38,488 bases of DNA from an uncultured Bacteroidales bacterium. Lineage in GTDB: Bacteria > Bacteroidota > Bacteroidia > Bacteroidales > Paludibacteraceae. The translations under genes were made by a program, and so were the position numbers. Each line of letters starts with the position of its first letter. Position 1 is the first letter of the stretch. This document shows positions 1-8,760 of this stretch, piece by piece. Location: assembly GCA_944321155.1 (NCBI GenBank), contig CALUKG010000010.1, positions 1-38,488 on the forward strand. Reading direction: 5' to 3'. Under the pieces are notes generated by a model. That model was not told the origin of the DNA and did not search any database. It was given only the letters and a program-made list of their open reading frames with translations.

Positions 1-43
1 ATGGCATATAAAGTGATTGCATCCTATCCGCTTTATATGCCAT
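1..43 (+). terminator. Perfect 13-bp hairpin, probable terminator of a gene left of the window
   Basis: Bases 1-13 (ATGGCATATAAAG) are the exact reverse complement of 31-43, with a 17-nt loop. A T-rich stretch (cttgctttt) follows on the plus strand. This fits a rho-independent terminator for a plus-strand gene outside the window. It cannot be confirmed because the upstream gene is not visible. Confidence 0.5.
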
Positions 44-99
44 CTTGCTTTTGGGGGACATTTACTGAATATCCCTGCGTTGTTATTTGTGAAACTTAA

Positions 100-141
100 A
101 ATGGTCGTATCATTCTCTAGGTAGAGTTTGATACGACCATT
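100..141 (-). terminator. Hairpin terminator downstream of lptC
   Basis: Bases 100-112 pair perfectly with 129-141 (AATGGTCGTATCA / TGATACGACCATT). After a 2-nt mismatch an inner 5-bp stem (115-119 / 122-126) continues the hairpin. It lies 87 nt past the lptC stop on the minus strand, followed there by a short T-rich tract. It may act in both directions. Bases 142-227 hold nothing else I recognise. Confidence 0.6.
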
Positions 142-227
142 ATTTTCGCCTATTTGGAATGTTTACACTTGAAATTGAAAACTCGTATTTTCAAGAATAG
201 AGTTGGAAATCATCCCATGTATGTGAT

Positions 228-845
228 TTATTCCGTTGATGTGTTGGTGGCAGCAGAATCATTTTCGGCTTCATCGGCAAACGGGAAGATACCTTGCGGT
301 TTTTTTATGGTATATTGCGTCATTGTTTGGTTGGACTCAAAGCCTATACCAACGATAATGGATGCAGCCCGTGTAATCTTGATGATGCTGTCTGAATAGA
401 TCCGTTCTGTTTTCTGGTCCCAATAGAGTAGTGGGGTTTCAAATTGTTCACCCTGCTGGTTGATAGCATAGACGTTTCCGCGCAGTTCCCAAATCTGGGG
501 TTTTTCATTATAGCGGGCGTAATCACCCTTGATGGTTGCGTCGATGCTGAAATCTTCATTGAATTTTTCCAGTAAGATTCCTTTGGGAAAATCCCAATAG
601 GGGTCTTTGGCCTTGTCGTAAATGAGCCATTCGGGTGAGACTATCCTATATCGGGTGATGCCGGAGTCAGAAATGACAGTTGTAACCTCAGTAGCTTCAA
701 GGCTTGCCATAGCTTCTCTGTTGACCACAGCATCAATCTTGTCTGGTTGTTCCTTTTTGCAGGATGGGGCAATAACAAACAAAGCAACCCCTATGAAAAG
801 GGTTGCTATGTTATATAATTTCATTTTGAATAGATGCTTTTGCAT
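228..845 (-). CDS. lptC: LptC, LPS-transport periplasmic bridge protein
   Basis: LptC belongs to the Lpt bridge that carries lipopolysaccharide from the inner to the outer membrane; it accepts LPS from LptBFG and passes it to LptA. The product is about 205 aa. Its N-terminal hydrophobic segment ends in a Cys (IAPSCKKEQ), so it may be a lipoprotein instead of the single-pass anchor seen in enterobacteria. The rest reads as the LptC/LptA-type beta jellyroll (PYWDFPKGILLE, IKGDYARYNE, WELRGNVYAIN, ETPLLYWDQ, IYSDSIIKI). I chose the ATG at 845 because it overlaps the upstream stop as TAATG; the longer reading to 854 starts with TTG. It is the last gene of the coaX operon. Confidence is good for the family. 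Confidence 0.85.
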   Translation of the reverse strand: MQKHLFKMKLYNIATLFIGVALFVIAPSCKKEQPDKIDAVVNREAMASLEATEVTTVISDSGITRYRIVSPEWLIYDKAKDPYWDFPKGILLEKFNEDFSIDATIKGDYARYNEKPQIWELRGNVYAINQQGEQFETPLLYWDQKTERIYSDSIIKITRAASIIVGIGFESNQTMTQYTIKKPQGIFPFADEAENDSAATNTSTE

Positions 846-2164
846 TAACGGCAAGTAGTAGTTACGCCAATCCAGCCACCCACTGTGTATGGTTTTCCTT
901 CACCCAAATCAGCATGGAAGAAAATTTCTTCTGTATTTGGGAAATGGCGGCTGTACATGTTAATATATTTGTCAGCTTCTTCAGCGCAGCTAGGATCCAC
1001 TTGTTTTGCACGACGCAATTCGTCTACAGCTACCCAATATACAGTTTTGTTCAAGATAGGGTCATCGTATGGTTGTGAACCAGCATACATGTGTGCTACT
1101 AAGATGTATGGTTTTCCTGTTGTTGGGTCATATTCAGATGCTTTGCGGGCATGAGAACGTGCTGTTGGGTAGTTTTTCAATTCACTATAATAGATATAAG
1201 CAATCATATATTCATAATTGCTCTTGTCTTTGTTGTCTTCAGACAGGTTAACTGCTTCTTCGAAATATTTGATAGCTTCTTCAAAGTTTTTGTTCTTGTA
1301 GCACATAGCAGCACATCCACTAGCTGATTTAGCTGTTGGAGAAATCTTGTGTGCAGTAGTAGAAGCAGCAAAATAAACTTCAGATTCCTTGCAGTCCATC
1401 TGTTCGTAAAATTCAACAATCTTCGACAGAACTTCAAAATTAGATATGTTGGCTGCAACTTTATCTTTGTAAATGTTATCCAATGTGTTGCAATCAGCTA
1501 CACCGCTTTGTACAAACATAGCATCCAATACTTGTTTTTGTTGAGCTGCAGAAGCTGCGTAGCGGTCAGAAGGGTTGGATGCAATGGCATCCAAATAAGC
1601 ACCAGCTTTCAAATAATCGCTGATGAATTTTTCTGCTGTTTCTGGTTTTGCTTTGTAGATATTGGCTGACAATGCTACGAATTGTGTCAAAACAGCCACA
1701 TCAGCGTCAGTTTTAAGGCTATCAACTGCAGTTTCCAACCATTGATATGCGTTTTCTTTCAGTTGGTCTTCTGGGAAATATATGATATAGTCCAATGCTT
1801 TTCTACCCAAAATCCAAGGAGTTGGATATTTGCTGTCATCACCGAAATATTGAATACGTTTGTCATACATTTCCATCAGGCGGTTACGCAATACGTCAAT
1901 TTCCTTCGGGTCTTTTGTTTGGCTCAATTGCCATACCAAGATGTTACGGCCATGAGAGTAAATGGCTTTATTGGCGCTAGGGCATTCAGTGTAGGCCTTT
2001 AACCAAGGACCGGCAGCGTCTGCATACTGCTTGTTTTTGGCTGATTCGTTGAACAAACTGATGTTGATTAGACATTCCTCCGAAATCGTTGAGCTTTCCT
2101 GGGCGTTCGCAGCCACAGAGCCCAAAGCAACGAAGGCTAGCATAAATAATGATTTCTTTTTCAT
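845..2164 (-). CDS. Exported tetratricopeptide-repeat protein
   Basis: The protein is 439 aa with a clear signal peptide (MKKKSLFMLAFVALGSVAANAQ), so it acts in the periplasm or at the outer membrane. The C-terminal half carries TPR-like helical pairs (for example CYKNKNFEEAIKYFEEAVNL and YYSELKNYPTARSHARKASE). TPR arrays bind partner proteins, and no catalytic motif is visible. It starts 20 nt after the upstream barrel gene and its stop overlaps the lptC ATG, so translation of the two is probably coupled. That suggests an envelope-biogenesis role together with LptC, which is an inference from position only. Confidence 0.8.
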   Translation of the reverse strand: MKKKSLFMLAFVALGSVAANAQESSTISEECLINISLFNESAKNKQYADAAGPWLKAYTECPSANKAIYSHGRNILVWQLSQTKDPKEIDVLRNRLMEMYDKRIQYFGDDSKYPTPWILGRKALDYIIYFPEDQLKENAYQWLETAVDSLKTDADVAVLTQFVALSANIYKAKPETAEKFISDYLKAGAYLDAIASNPSDRYAASAAQQKQVLDAMFVQSGVADCNTLDNIYKDKVAANISNFEVLSKIVEFYEQMDCKESEVYFAASTTAHKISPTAKSASGCAAMCYKNKNFEEAIKYFEEAVNLSEDNKDKSNYEYMIAYIYYSELKNYPTARSHARKASEYDPTTGKPYILVAHMYAGSQPYDDPILNKTVYWVAVDELRRAKQVDPSCAEEADKYINMYSRHFPNTEEIFFHADLGEGKPYTVGGWIGVTTTCR

Positions 2165-2184
2165 GTTGTATTATTTTAATGTAA

Positions 2185-3429
2185 TTATAATTTGCGTTTG
2201 AAGAACCACAATTCATTAAAGCTGGCATTGATTGTAAAACGGAAATAATCCTCACGCAGTGTGGTTAATGTTCCTTTCTTGCCATATTCAAACGTTGTGT
2301 TTATATATGTTTTTGAGTTGCGTAATGGAAAACCAATACCAAAACTAATGCCAAAATTTTTTACATTGTTATCAAATGCTTTCACATAAGGTGTTTCAAC
2401 ATATCCTCCCAAACGGAAAACCATGCGGTCGAAATAGTCTTTTCCCAACGGGTCGTGCCGATATTCGGCCCCTAAGGAAATTCTATGACTGTTGTTCAAG
2501 CTGTCTGTTTTACCGAAATAGTTGGCTTTAGACCATTCCTGTAAAGAATAATCAACTCCGACTGTAATGCGGTTATCGTATGTATAGCTTAAGCCTGCTC
2601 CGTAATAGGCCGGCAAATCAAACCCGCCAGTGCTGTTGACGGTTGTATCCAGTGTTGTGGTTTCAATCTGGCTGAAACTTCCGTTCAGCTTTGACTTGAA
2701 TTCATATACCATACCTAGCGTAATGCCGTGTTTCTTGGCGAAGGTATGATAAAATTGTGCTCCGAATCTGAAACGGAAATCGCTCACCTTTATTGTGTTG
2801 CTTTGCTGTAAAGATGAATAGGAGCTGTTGCTGAAAGAAAGTTGGCGATAGTTGCTGATGTCGCCAAACATATAATAGGCATTTGCACCCAAAGAGATAT
2901 GCTTGAACAATTCGAAAGAGAGTCCTAAATAAACTTCACTGATACCGCCTGTACCGTAGAACATGGAAGTATAGTCAATCGTTTGTTCATCATCCTGTGG
3001 ATTGACAGGCATTTCTACGCTGCCGTTTTGGGCAAACTCATAGCCAACGGAAGAATAGGGGAGCAATCCGGCACTGCAGCCCAGCCATCTTGTGATAGGG
3101 AATTGTAGTGTAACATATTCCAGATTGCCATTGAATGTATTTCTTATGCCGTTTGCATCACTGAAATGTGTCAACATGCCAGATACGCCCAAGTCAAACA
3201 TGAATGTAAGGCTGTCGATAGAACTATATGAAGCAGGATTTACCGCATTAATGCTGCGGTTGCTACGCATGGCTATGGATGTTCCACCCATGGCACGATA
3301 TTCACCGTTTGCGTTATTGCTCAATTCGCCATACCCGAAGCGGGTATATGGTGAATTTGTGTTATTCTGAGAATATATACATATAGAAAGACCAATAAAG
3401 GTCGCCAGTAAGAAGATTCTTTTATACAT
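2185..3429 (-). CDS. Outer-membrane beta-barrel protein (FadL/OmpP1-like)
   Basis: The protein is 414 aa. It has an N-terminal signal sequence (MYKRIFLLATFIGLSICIYSQ) followed by NSPYTRFGYGEL and an AMGGTSIAMRS-NAVNPASYSSIDS stretch. That AMGG/NPA pattern is the N-terminal hatch signature of FadL/TodX-like barrels. The rest alternates short polar loops and amphipathic aromatic strands. FadL-type proteins pass hydrophobic substrates through the outer membrane; the substrate here is unknown. Its first 8 nt overlap the end of coaX, placing it in the same transcript, and a TPR gene follows after 20 nt. Confidence 0.75.
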   Translation of the reverse strand: MYKRIFLLATFIGLSICIYSQNNTNSPYTRFGYGELSNNANGEYRAMGGTSIAMRSNRSINAVNPASYSSIDSLTFMFDLGVSGMLTHFSDANGIRNTFNGNLEYVTLQFPITRWLGCSAGLLPYSSVGYEFAQNGSVEMPVNPQDDEQTIDYTSMFYGTGGISEVYLGLSFELFKHISLGANAYYMFGDISNYRQLSFSNSSYSSLQQSNTIKVSDFRFRFGAQFYHTFAKKHGITLGMVYEFKSKLNGSFSQIETTTLDTTVNSTGGFDLPAYYGAGLSYTYDNRITVGVDYSLQEWSKANYFGKTDSLNNSHRISLGAEYRHDPLGKDYFDRMVFRLGGYVETPYVKAFDNNVKNFGISFGIGFPLRNSKTYINTTFEYGKKGTLTTLREDYFRFTINASFNELWFFKRKL

Positions 3430-4150
3430 TATACTCCAATATCCTATTAAGTCCTATCAGCACCAAGTTTCGTTCTGCAAAAGTCGTAATTTTAAGTCGA
3501 TTATGAAAATAAGAAAAATTTCCTCCCGTTAAAAAAACGGAAAGATTTGGATATATTTCCCTATAATGCCGTATATATCCTTCCATTTCATACAAAATGC
3601 CGTTCATTACACCATTTAATATGGCCTTTCGCGTGTCTTTTCCCGTTAATTCGTAAGTGTCGTTTTCACTCGGTTCAACGTATGGCAGACTTGATGTATA
3701 GTCGTGAAGTGCACTAAAACGCATTTTCATGCCAGGAGCAATGTTTCCACCGATGTATTGTCCGTCTGCACTGACCAAATCGTATGTAATGGCAGAGCCG
3801 GCATCGATTACCAATAAAGGATTTCCAGCTCCTATAGAATATGCACCGACTGCAGCAGCCAGACGGTCATTCCCTAATGTTTGGGGGGTGGAATAGGTGT
3901 TGATAAGCGGAATAGGCGTTTGATAGGATAATTCCATATAGTTTTCCAGATGAGCAGCCAACCATAATCGGACAGCAGTGTTTTCAACACTAACGGAACA
4001 GAATATGGCGCGCTCTATCGGGTATGCACGAAATATTTCGTCGGCCAATGATGACTCAAAACGCTTAAATAAATAAGTATCAACTAAACGATTACCATCA
4101 AATACGGCAATCTTTATACGGGAATTCCCTTGGTCAACGCAAAGATTCAT
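3422..4150 (-). CDS. coaX: Type III pantothenate kinase (CoaX)
   Basis: CoaX phosphorylates pantothenate, the first step of coenzyme A synthesis, in the cytoplasm. The 242-aa product has the ASKHA-fold phosphate loop at its start (CVDQGNSRIKIAVFDGN). The second conserved block is VIDAGSAITYDLV, followed by GGNIAPGMKMR and a C-terminal FLTGGNF. These are the landmarks of type III kinases, and the length is typical. I place the start at the ATG at 4150, since two codons further upstream there is only a TTG. It is the first gene of the minus-strand operon and overlaps the barrel gene by 8 nt. A TACCTTTG promoter box lies about 40 nt upstream. Confidence 0.93.
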   Translation of the reverse strand: MNLCVDQGNSRIKIAVFDGNRLVDTYLFKRFESSLADEIFRAYPIERAIFCSVSVENTAVRLWLAAHLENYMELSYQTPIPLINTYSTPQTLGNDRLAAAVGAYSIGAGNPLLVIDAGSAITYDLVSADGQYIGGNIAPGMKMRFSALHDYTSSLPYVEPSENDTYELTGKDTRKAILNGVMNGILYEMEGYIRHYREIYPNLSVFLTGGNFSYFHNRLKITTFAERNLVLIGLNRILEYNV

Positions 4151-4190
4151 ATACAAATAGAAATCATGCTAAAACGTAAAAAATAGACTG

Positions 4191-4198
4191 CAAAGGTA
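4191..4198 (-). promoter_or_regulatory. -7 box of the coaX operon promoter
   Basis: Read on the minus strand this is TACCTTTG, an exact match to the Bacteroidetes -7 element TAnnTTTG. It lies 41 nt before the coaX ATG. No good TTTG is found at -33; that region is a T-rich tract. Confidence 0.6.
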
Positions 4199-4224
4199 AT
4201 AAAAAAAAGGAAAATGACCCTTAT

Positions 4225-4259
4225 TAAAAAAAGAAACGTTCGTCATTAGGACGAACGTT
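4225..4259 (-). terminator. Rho-independent terminator of the small lipoprotein gene
   Basis: Bases 4235-4244 (AACGTTCGTC) pair perfectly with 4250-4259, loop of 5. On the minus strand the stem is followed by TTTCTTTTTTTAATAA, a textbook U-tract. It closes the gene ending at 4318. Confidence 0.85.
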
Positions 4260-4317
4260 ATGTTGTTGAAGGCATGATAATCCATGATTGTCATACCTCG
4301 AGTTGTGTTAGCAGGGC

Positions 4318-4533
4318 TTATTCAGCAACTTCTTCTACAACTTCTTCAGCAACTTCCTCTACTACTACAGTAGTGTCAACTACAGCAGTTGAATCAGTGC
4401 AAGGAGCTTCTACAACTTTTTCTACTACTACAGCTTTTTCTACAGCTGGAGTTGCTTCTTCAGTGGTTGCTGCTTTTTTTCCGCATGCAGCAAATGCCAT
4501 TGCTACTGCACAAAACAAAAATACCTTTTTCAT
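4318..4533 (-). CDS. Small acidic low-complexity lipoprotein
   Basis: This is a 71-aa protein with a signal peptide and lipobox (MKKVFLFCAVAMAFAACGKK), so it is predicted to be lipid-anchored at the Cys. The mature part is nearly all Val, Glu, Ala and Thr (EKAVVVEKVVEA, VVDTTVVVEEVAEEVVEEVAE) plus one Cys. The pattern could form an acidic amphipathic helix or an extended spacer. It has its own promoter and a strong terminator, so it is a monocistronic and probably well-expressed gene. I do not know its function. The opposite strand is also open here (a Ser/Thr-rich frame), but only this strand has a lipobox, promoter and terminator. Confidence 0.75.
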   Translation of the reverse strand: MKKVFLFCAVAMAFAACGKKAATTEEATPAVEKAVVVEKVVEAPCTDSTAVVDTTVVVEEVAEEVVEEVAE

Positions 4534-4585
4534 TTCCTTTGCTTTTTAATGTTAAACATAAAAACGTGTGTAATAAATAACGGCG

Positions 4586-4614
4586 CAAAAGTACAGCATT
4601 TTTTCGATATGCAA
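4586..4614 (-). promoter_or_regulatory. Promoter of the small lipoprotein gene
   Basis: On the minus strand the -7 box is TACTTTTG (4593-4586). A TTG at 4614-4612 sits 18 nt upstream as the -33 element. It matches the Bacteroidetes promoter pattern with a slightly short spacer. Confidence 0.6.
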
Positions 4615-4700
4615 TGAAAATGGTCTACTTTTTTTTCGATTTTTTTTTGATATACCGAAAAAGAATAGCAAATTATTGTCATGCAATATGTTATAAACCG

Positions 4701-6446
4701 CTATTTTCCCATGCTGGTAGTGTATAAATAGCGCTTGATACTCTTCTTAGGCGTTTTCTCGAATTCGTATGGGTAGAGCTGGATTTGGCTGATGCCTTCG
4801 TAGGAAGCTACCAGTGTATTTAAGGTCTTACGGTTTTCTTCCATACGTTCCTGAAGTTCCTTTTGGGTCAGATGTTCAGCATCAACAGCTTCATAATCAG
4901 GGCATACCAAAGCAACCAATTTACCATCTTGCTGCAGCACAAGACTTTCCATGACATACGGCATGTTGTTGAGTTTAGCCTCGATTTCTTCCGGATAGAT
5001 GTTTTGGCCGCTTGGCCCCAGCAACATGGTCTTGCTTCTACCACGGATAAAGATATTCTTGTTGGCATCTACATAACCGAGGTCGCCGGTCTTCAACCAA
5101 CCGTCTTCCGTGAAGGTTAACTTGGTTGCCTCTTCGTTTTTGTAATAGCCAGACATAACGTTTTCACCACGAACCTCGATTTCGCCAATACCTGTTTCGG
5201 GGTGTGGATTTACGATGCGGATTTCCATGGTCGGCAATAGGCGTCCTGCAGAGAAGGGAACGTATTCGTCTTTGTGGGCATAGGAAATCAATGGTGCACA
5301 TTCGGTCATACCATATCCTACCGTGAACGGGAACTTGATTTTATGAAAAAATTCTTCCACTTCTGCATTGAGGGGCGCACCGCCTACAATTACTTGAGTG
5401 AATTCTCCACCGAAGGCATCGACCAGTTTCTTTCTGATTTGTGCCAATATGGTCTGGTCCAGGAATGGAACGCGCAATACCCAACGCATAGAAGGTTTGG
5501 CCAACATCGGGAGAATTTGTTTCTTGTAGATTTTCTCAATAATCAAAGGTACGCAGAAGATGGCATTAGGCTTTACTTCAGCAAACGCTTTCAATAGGAT
5601 TTTGGGCGAAGGAGTCTTGCCGATAAAATAGGTATGTGCACCGGAGCATACACTTGTGAGGAAGTCAAATGCACATCCGTAGGCGTGTGCCAAAGGCAAG
5701 AATGCAACGGCACGTTTGCCACGTGAAAGAAGGTCGGTGCTGAAGCCGAACGTAACATTTCCGGCCAAAGCATTTCCGCTGGTCATTACACCTTTGCTGA
5801 ATCCGGTTGTTCCAGAAGTGTAGTTGATGGAAACGATTTCGCTGTTGGGCTTGTCAACGTAGCGTACACAATCAGGATAAAAACCGTCAGGATATTTTTC
5901 AGCAAAAAGTTTTTCAATTCTTGCCATACTTACTTGTTCTGCTGTGAACGGAGCTTCGTGAAGAATATGTGCTTCCTGTTCCGTTTCAGTTTCTTCATCA
6001 CTGATCAGACGCAGTTTGGTATGGTCAACGATGGTAATCAGCGCAAATTTGTTCAGAGAGAAAACGGCTTCTACGGTATTGAGTTTTTCCTCTTCCAGGT
6101 TTTCCCATACATTATCGCTGGCGAAGAGCAGTTTGGACTCTGAATGATTGGTAATATGGTGAATGTCGTTGGCATTGAAATCCTGCAAAATAGGTACGAT
6201 GATAGCGCCGTAGGTAACAGTGGCTATGTATGTAATGGCCCAATAGCTGTTGTTTCGGCCTACTAATGCAATCTTGTCGTTTGCCTTAATGCCGCATTCC
6301 TGAAATAATATGTGCAGTTTGGCAACTTCTCTGGCAACTTCTTCATAAGTAAAAGTCAGACCTTCACCATAATTGGTAAATGCGGGCAGTTCCCAGTTGG
6401 CACGGAAAGAATCTTCGAAAAGACGAATGAAATTTTCTTTAATCAT
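4701..6446 (-). CDS. AMP-forming acyl-CoA synthetase (long-chain fatty acid-CoA ligase type)
   Basis: Enzymes of this ANL family activate a carboxylic acid with ATP and transfer it to CoA. The 581-aa product shows the P-loop-like motif INYTSGTTGFSKGV and the adenylate-binding motif GYGMTECAPLISYA. It also has the hinge region GWLKTGDLGYVD followed by FIRGRSKTMLLGPSGQNIYPEEIE. The C-terminal KTPKKSIKRYLY includes the catalytic-lysine region. The sequence resembles long-chain acyl-CoA ligases; the actual chain length is not readable from sequence. I start at the ATG at 6446 (MIKENFIRLFEDSF) because the 22 codons before it do not resemble the family and the promoter lies at 6547-6577. It is transcribed alone. 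Confidence 0.88.
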   Translation of the reverse strand: MIKENFIRLFEDSFRANWELPAFTNYGEGLTFTYEEVAREVAKLHILFQECGIKANDKIALVGRNNSYWAITYIATVTYGAIIVPILQDFNANDIHHITNHSESKLLFASDNVWENLEEEKLNTVEAVFSLNKFALITIVDHTKLRLISDEETETEQEAHILHEAPFTAEQVSMARIEKLFAEKYPDGFYPDCVRYVDKPNSEIVSINYTSGTTGFSKGVMTSGNALAGNVTFGFSTDLLSRGKRAVAFLPLAHAYGCAFDFLTSVCSGAHTYFIGKTPSPKILLKAFAEVKPNAIFCVPLIIEKIYKKQILPMLAKPSMRWVLRVPFLDQTILAQIRKKLVDAFGGEFTQVIVGGAPLNAEVEEFFHKIKFPFTVGYGMTECAPLISYAHKDEYVPFSAGRLLPTMEIRIVNPHPETGIGEIEVRGENVMSGYYKNEEATKLTFTEDGWLKTGDLGYVDANKNIFIRGRSKTMLLGPSGQNIYPEEIEAKLNNMPYVMESLVLQQDGKLVALVCPDYEAVDAEHLTQKELQERMEENRKTLNTLVASYEGISQIQLYPYEFEKTPKKSIKRYLYTTSMGK

Positions 6447-6546
6447 AATCTTAATAATAATGTTTTGTACAAGCCTGTGGCAGGAAATACGATTGCTGAA
6501 TTGTGATGGCAAGAGTAATTTCCAGTATCAGGCCGGATTTTGTGTG

Positions 6547-6577
6547 CAAAGATACAAAAAGTGCGCATTTTTTCAAA
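6547..6577 (-). promoter_or_regulatory. Promoter of the acyl-CoA synthetase gene
   Basis: On the minus strand TTTG (6577-6574), 19 nt, then TATCTTTG (6554-6547). It matches both boxes of the Bacteroidetes vegetative promoter, about 100 nt before the chosen ATG. Confidence 0.8.
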
Positions 6578-6610
6578 AAGTGTGCAGATGGTGAGGATAA
6601 CATGAAAAGG

Positions 6611-6651
6611 AACAAGCCCTGATGTGCGGTGTTTACACTTCAGGGCTTGTT
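6611..6651 (-). terminator. Terminator of the 125-aa protein gene
   Basis: Bases 6611-6622 (AACAAGCCCTGA) pair perfectly with 6640-6651. On the minus strand the stem is followed by CCTTTTC, a short U-tract. It lies 22 nt beyond the stop of the gene at 6673. Confidence 0.7.
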
Positions 6652-6672
6652 GTATGGGAATGGCGGTTAGGC

Positions 6673-7050
6673 CTATTGGACGGCCACAATACTATCGACG
6701 ACAAACTTATTGACACCGCGCCATGGCAATGTTCCCAGATATTCCTTGTAATGCAGTTCGACTTGCTTTCCGCTGCAACGCATCAAAGAATCGGCTATGG
6801 CCTTGTCGGTTACAGAAAATGCGAATTCATACGACTGGATGGTGGTGCCTGATTTTTTGGCATTGAAGCCCGACTGGATAACTTTTCCTTCGTATGTCTT
6901 GAACACGTATCCTTTGTGTACCATATAATTCAACTCACCGGCTTTGACTCCTTCGCCAAAAACGAAAAAGAATTTGATGTAGAGGAATAGTGCCAGTGCA
7001 ATTACTATGATACAGCTACTGATGGTAATGATTTTTGCTTTGATTGACAT
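6673..7050 (-). CDS. Conserved membrane-anchored protein of unknown function
   Basis: This 125-aa protein has one N-terminal transmembrane helix (about residues 7-30, ISSCIIVIALALFLYIKFFF). A soluble domain of about 95 residues follows, starting FGEGVKAGELNYMVHKGYVFKTYEG. With a short positive N-terminus the soluble part is probably periplasmic. I recognise the pattern as a Bacteroidetes family that databases have sometimes labelled 6-phosphogluconate dehydrogenase; nothing in the sequence supports that enzyme (no Rossmann motif, far too short). It has its own promoter and terminator. The function is unknown. Confidence 0.75.
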   Translation of the reverse strand: MSIKAKIITISSCIIVIALALFLYIKFFFVFGEGVKAGELNYMVHKGYVFKTYEGKVIQSGFNAKKSGTTIQSYEFAFSVTDKAIADSLMRCSGKQVELHYKEYLGTLPWRGVNKFVVDSIVAVQ

Positions 7051-7087
7051 AGATATTTCTGTTTTTGTGGATTTTCTTTACAAAATG

Positions 7088-7117
7088 CAAAATTATATGT
7101 TTTGTCAAAATATGCAA
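7088..7117 (-). promoter_or_regulatory. Promoter of the 125-aa protein gene
   Basis: On the minus strand TTG (7117-7115), 19 nt, then TAATTTTG (7095-7088), fitting TAnnTTTG. It ends 37 nt before the ATG at 7050. Confidence 0.6.
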
Positions 7118-7149
7118 GGGGTAGTTATGGACTTTTGAATGATGATTTC

Positions 7150-8760
7150 TTATTTCCTATCCAGATAGTTCAATATGCATAGAACCGATGTCAATACATA
7201 ACCACCTGCAAATAACAGAATACCGACGGAGCCTATGGTAAGGGCTGTGTAAAATATATAGCCGAAACTTACTGCGTATAAAAGAAGTTGTATTAAAGCA
7301 AAATAGCCCCATACGTTCCAATGTATAAAACGGTATAGAACGATGGTGGAGGATATGCACAGCAAAGGAATCAGAAAAAAGAAGTTTTCTCCGTTCAGAA
7401 ACAGATATGAAAGGATGGATAGCAACATTAGTGTGATAATGGTACCACTTCCGTTGAATTGCATTCTTTTCCATATTACAATAATGCTTGTCACGAGTCC
7501 TGTCAACAATAGGAAAAGCAGTATGTTATCACATCCAACATAGCGTATATCAACTGGATTAAATGGCAGGCCGTATGCTTTGCTGACCAGATATGCAACC
7601 AATGTTCCAATGCATGCCCAGGCGAGGGCGATTCCTATGGTTATTCCAGCCTCTTTCCATGTGTTTGTGAGTTTCAGACGGCCGTTGTGTTTCATGATGA
7701 CCAAAGCCCAAATGCTCAGCAACAAAATGATGAGGTTGGTTATTAGCCATGTTGTTCTGTTGTGTAGATACATTCCGAATGGAGGGATGGTGAAGTAAAC
7801 AGCATCTTCGTCACCTTTAAATGACTCTTTTGTATAGGAAGGGTTGGTCAGAAACTCTTTGACGATGGGTGCCAGTTGGCCTCCGTAATGTGCAATGCTG
7901 CGTGGGGAAATGTTGTCAAAATGGTCTTTGTCCGTGTGATAATATTTTAAATCGTCAATTACGGAAAAGTTGAGTCCTGCTATGTCGTTTTTCAATATGC
8001 TGAAATCTGTGTTGTTGGGCAATACTTCATATACGGCGGCGGTAAGGGAGTAGCCATAGGGATATAGTGCGTGTTTGTAGAGCTCCATGAGCTTGTTGTT
8101 TGAAGGGGAGGTTTCAAAAAGAAGGGCCGGCCCTTTGACTCCGCGTGCATCGATGTTGCATGCCAAGGCCACATCTTCAAACAGTTCTGGATGGCTGGCG
8201 TATAGGGTTTTCATGCCTACCATTTTAGGTTCTTCGCAATCGGTTAGCAGTATGCGAATGCCATTTGCCCATTCGTTTCTGTAAGCGAGAGCGCCTCTTG
8301 CTAGTTCCAAGCAGATTCCTACGCCGTAACCATCGTCGGCAGCTCCGAAGGAATAGACCTTTTCTCCTCTTACGTCTTGAGCAAACCGGGAGTCATAGTG
8401 AGCTATGAGCAGTAGGTAGGATTGGTTGTTGGGATCAGACGGAGGAAAGTTGGCAATGATGTTGTCAACATGCGTGTAGCCGGTAACGTGATTTTCTACA
8501 GAATCTTCATGGTAGATGCGGACAGTACCGCCCAATTCCTTCAGTCGTGTAACCAGATAGTCCCTTACTTCGGCACGTTCGTTCGGATGTTCCACAGAGT
8601 GTGGTGTCTGTGCAATGACAGCAATGTCGTCCACCACATTTTTTGTGTGGAAATTGTATTCCTTGTTGTTGAGCGGTGGATAATACAAGGAACTGAAAGT
8701 GGCGATTATTGCGAATAGGGTAATCAGGCCCAAAGCAATGTATTTGGTGTATTGTTTCAT
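7150..8760 (-). CDS. M28-family zinc peptidase with a C-terminal multi-pass membrane domain
   Basis: The 536-aa protein starts with a transmembrane helix (residues about 8-27). An extracytoplasmic M28 aminopeptidase domain follows (about 45-315) and then roughly six to seven hydrophobic helices (about 335-530). The expected two-zinc ligands are present: H121 and D123 in AHYDSR, D142 in GAADDGYG, E176/E177 in TDCEEPK, D204 in NIDARG, and a late His in YYHTDKDHFD. It should trim peptides in the periplasm. The ATG overlaps the mutY stop as ATGA, so the two are translationally coupled although no functional link is obvious. What the membrane half does is not clear. No terminator was seen downstream. 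Confidence 0.85.
   Translation of the reverse strand: MKQYTKYIALGLITLFAIIATFSSLYYPPLNNKEYNFHTKNVVDDIAVIAQTPHSVEHPNERAEVRDYLVTRLKELGGTVRIYHEDSVENHVTGYTHVDNIIANFPPSDPNNQSYLLLIAHYDSRFAQDVRGEKVYSFGAADDGYGVGICLELARGALAYRNEWANGIRILLTDCEEPKMVGMKTLYASHPELFEDVALACNIDARGVKGPALLFETSPSNNKLMELYKHALYPYGYSLTAAVYEVLPNNTDFSILKNDIAGLNFSVIDDLKYYHTDKDHFDNISPRSIAHYGGQLAPIVKEFLTNPSYTKESFKGDEDAVYFTIPPFGMYLHNRTTWLITNLIILLLSIWALVIMKHNGRLKLTNTWKEAGITIGIALAWACIGTLVAYLVSKAYGLPFNPVDIRYVGCDNILLFLLLTGLVTSIIVIWKRMQFNGSGTIITLMLLSILSYLFLNGENFFFLIPLLCISSTIVLYRFIHWNVWGYFALIQLLLYAVSFGYIFYTALTIGSVGILLFAGGYVLTSVLCILNYLDRK

Noticed and set aside
4274..4549. Open plus-strand frame, Ser/Thr-rich, opposite the small lipoprotein
   Set aside because: It mirrors the low-complexity codons of the minus-strand gene, which alone has a lipobox, promoter and terminator.
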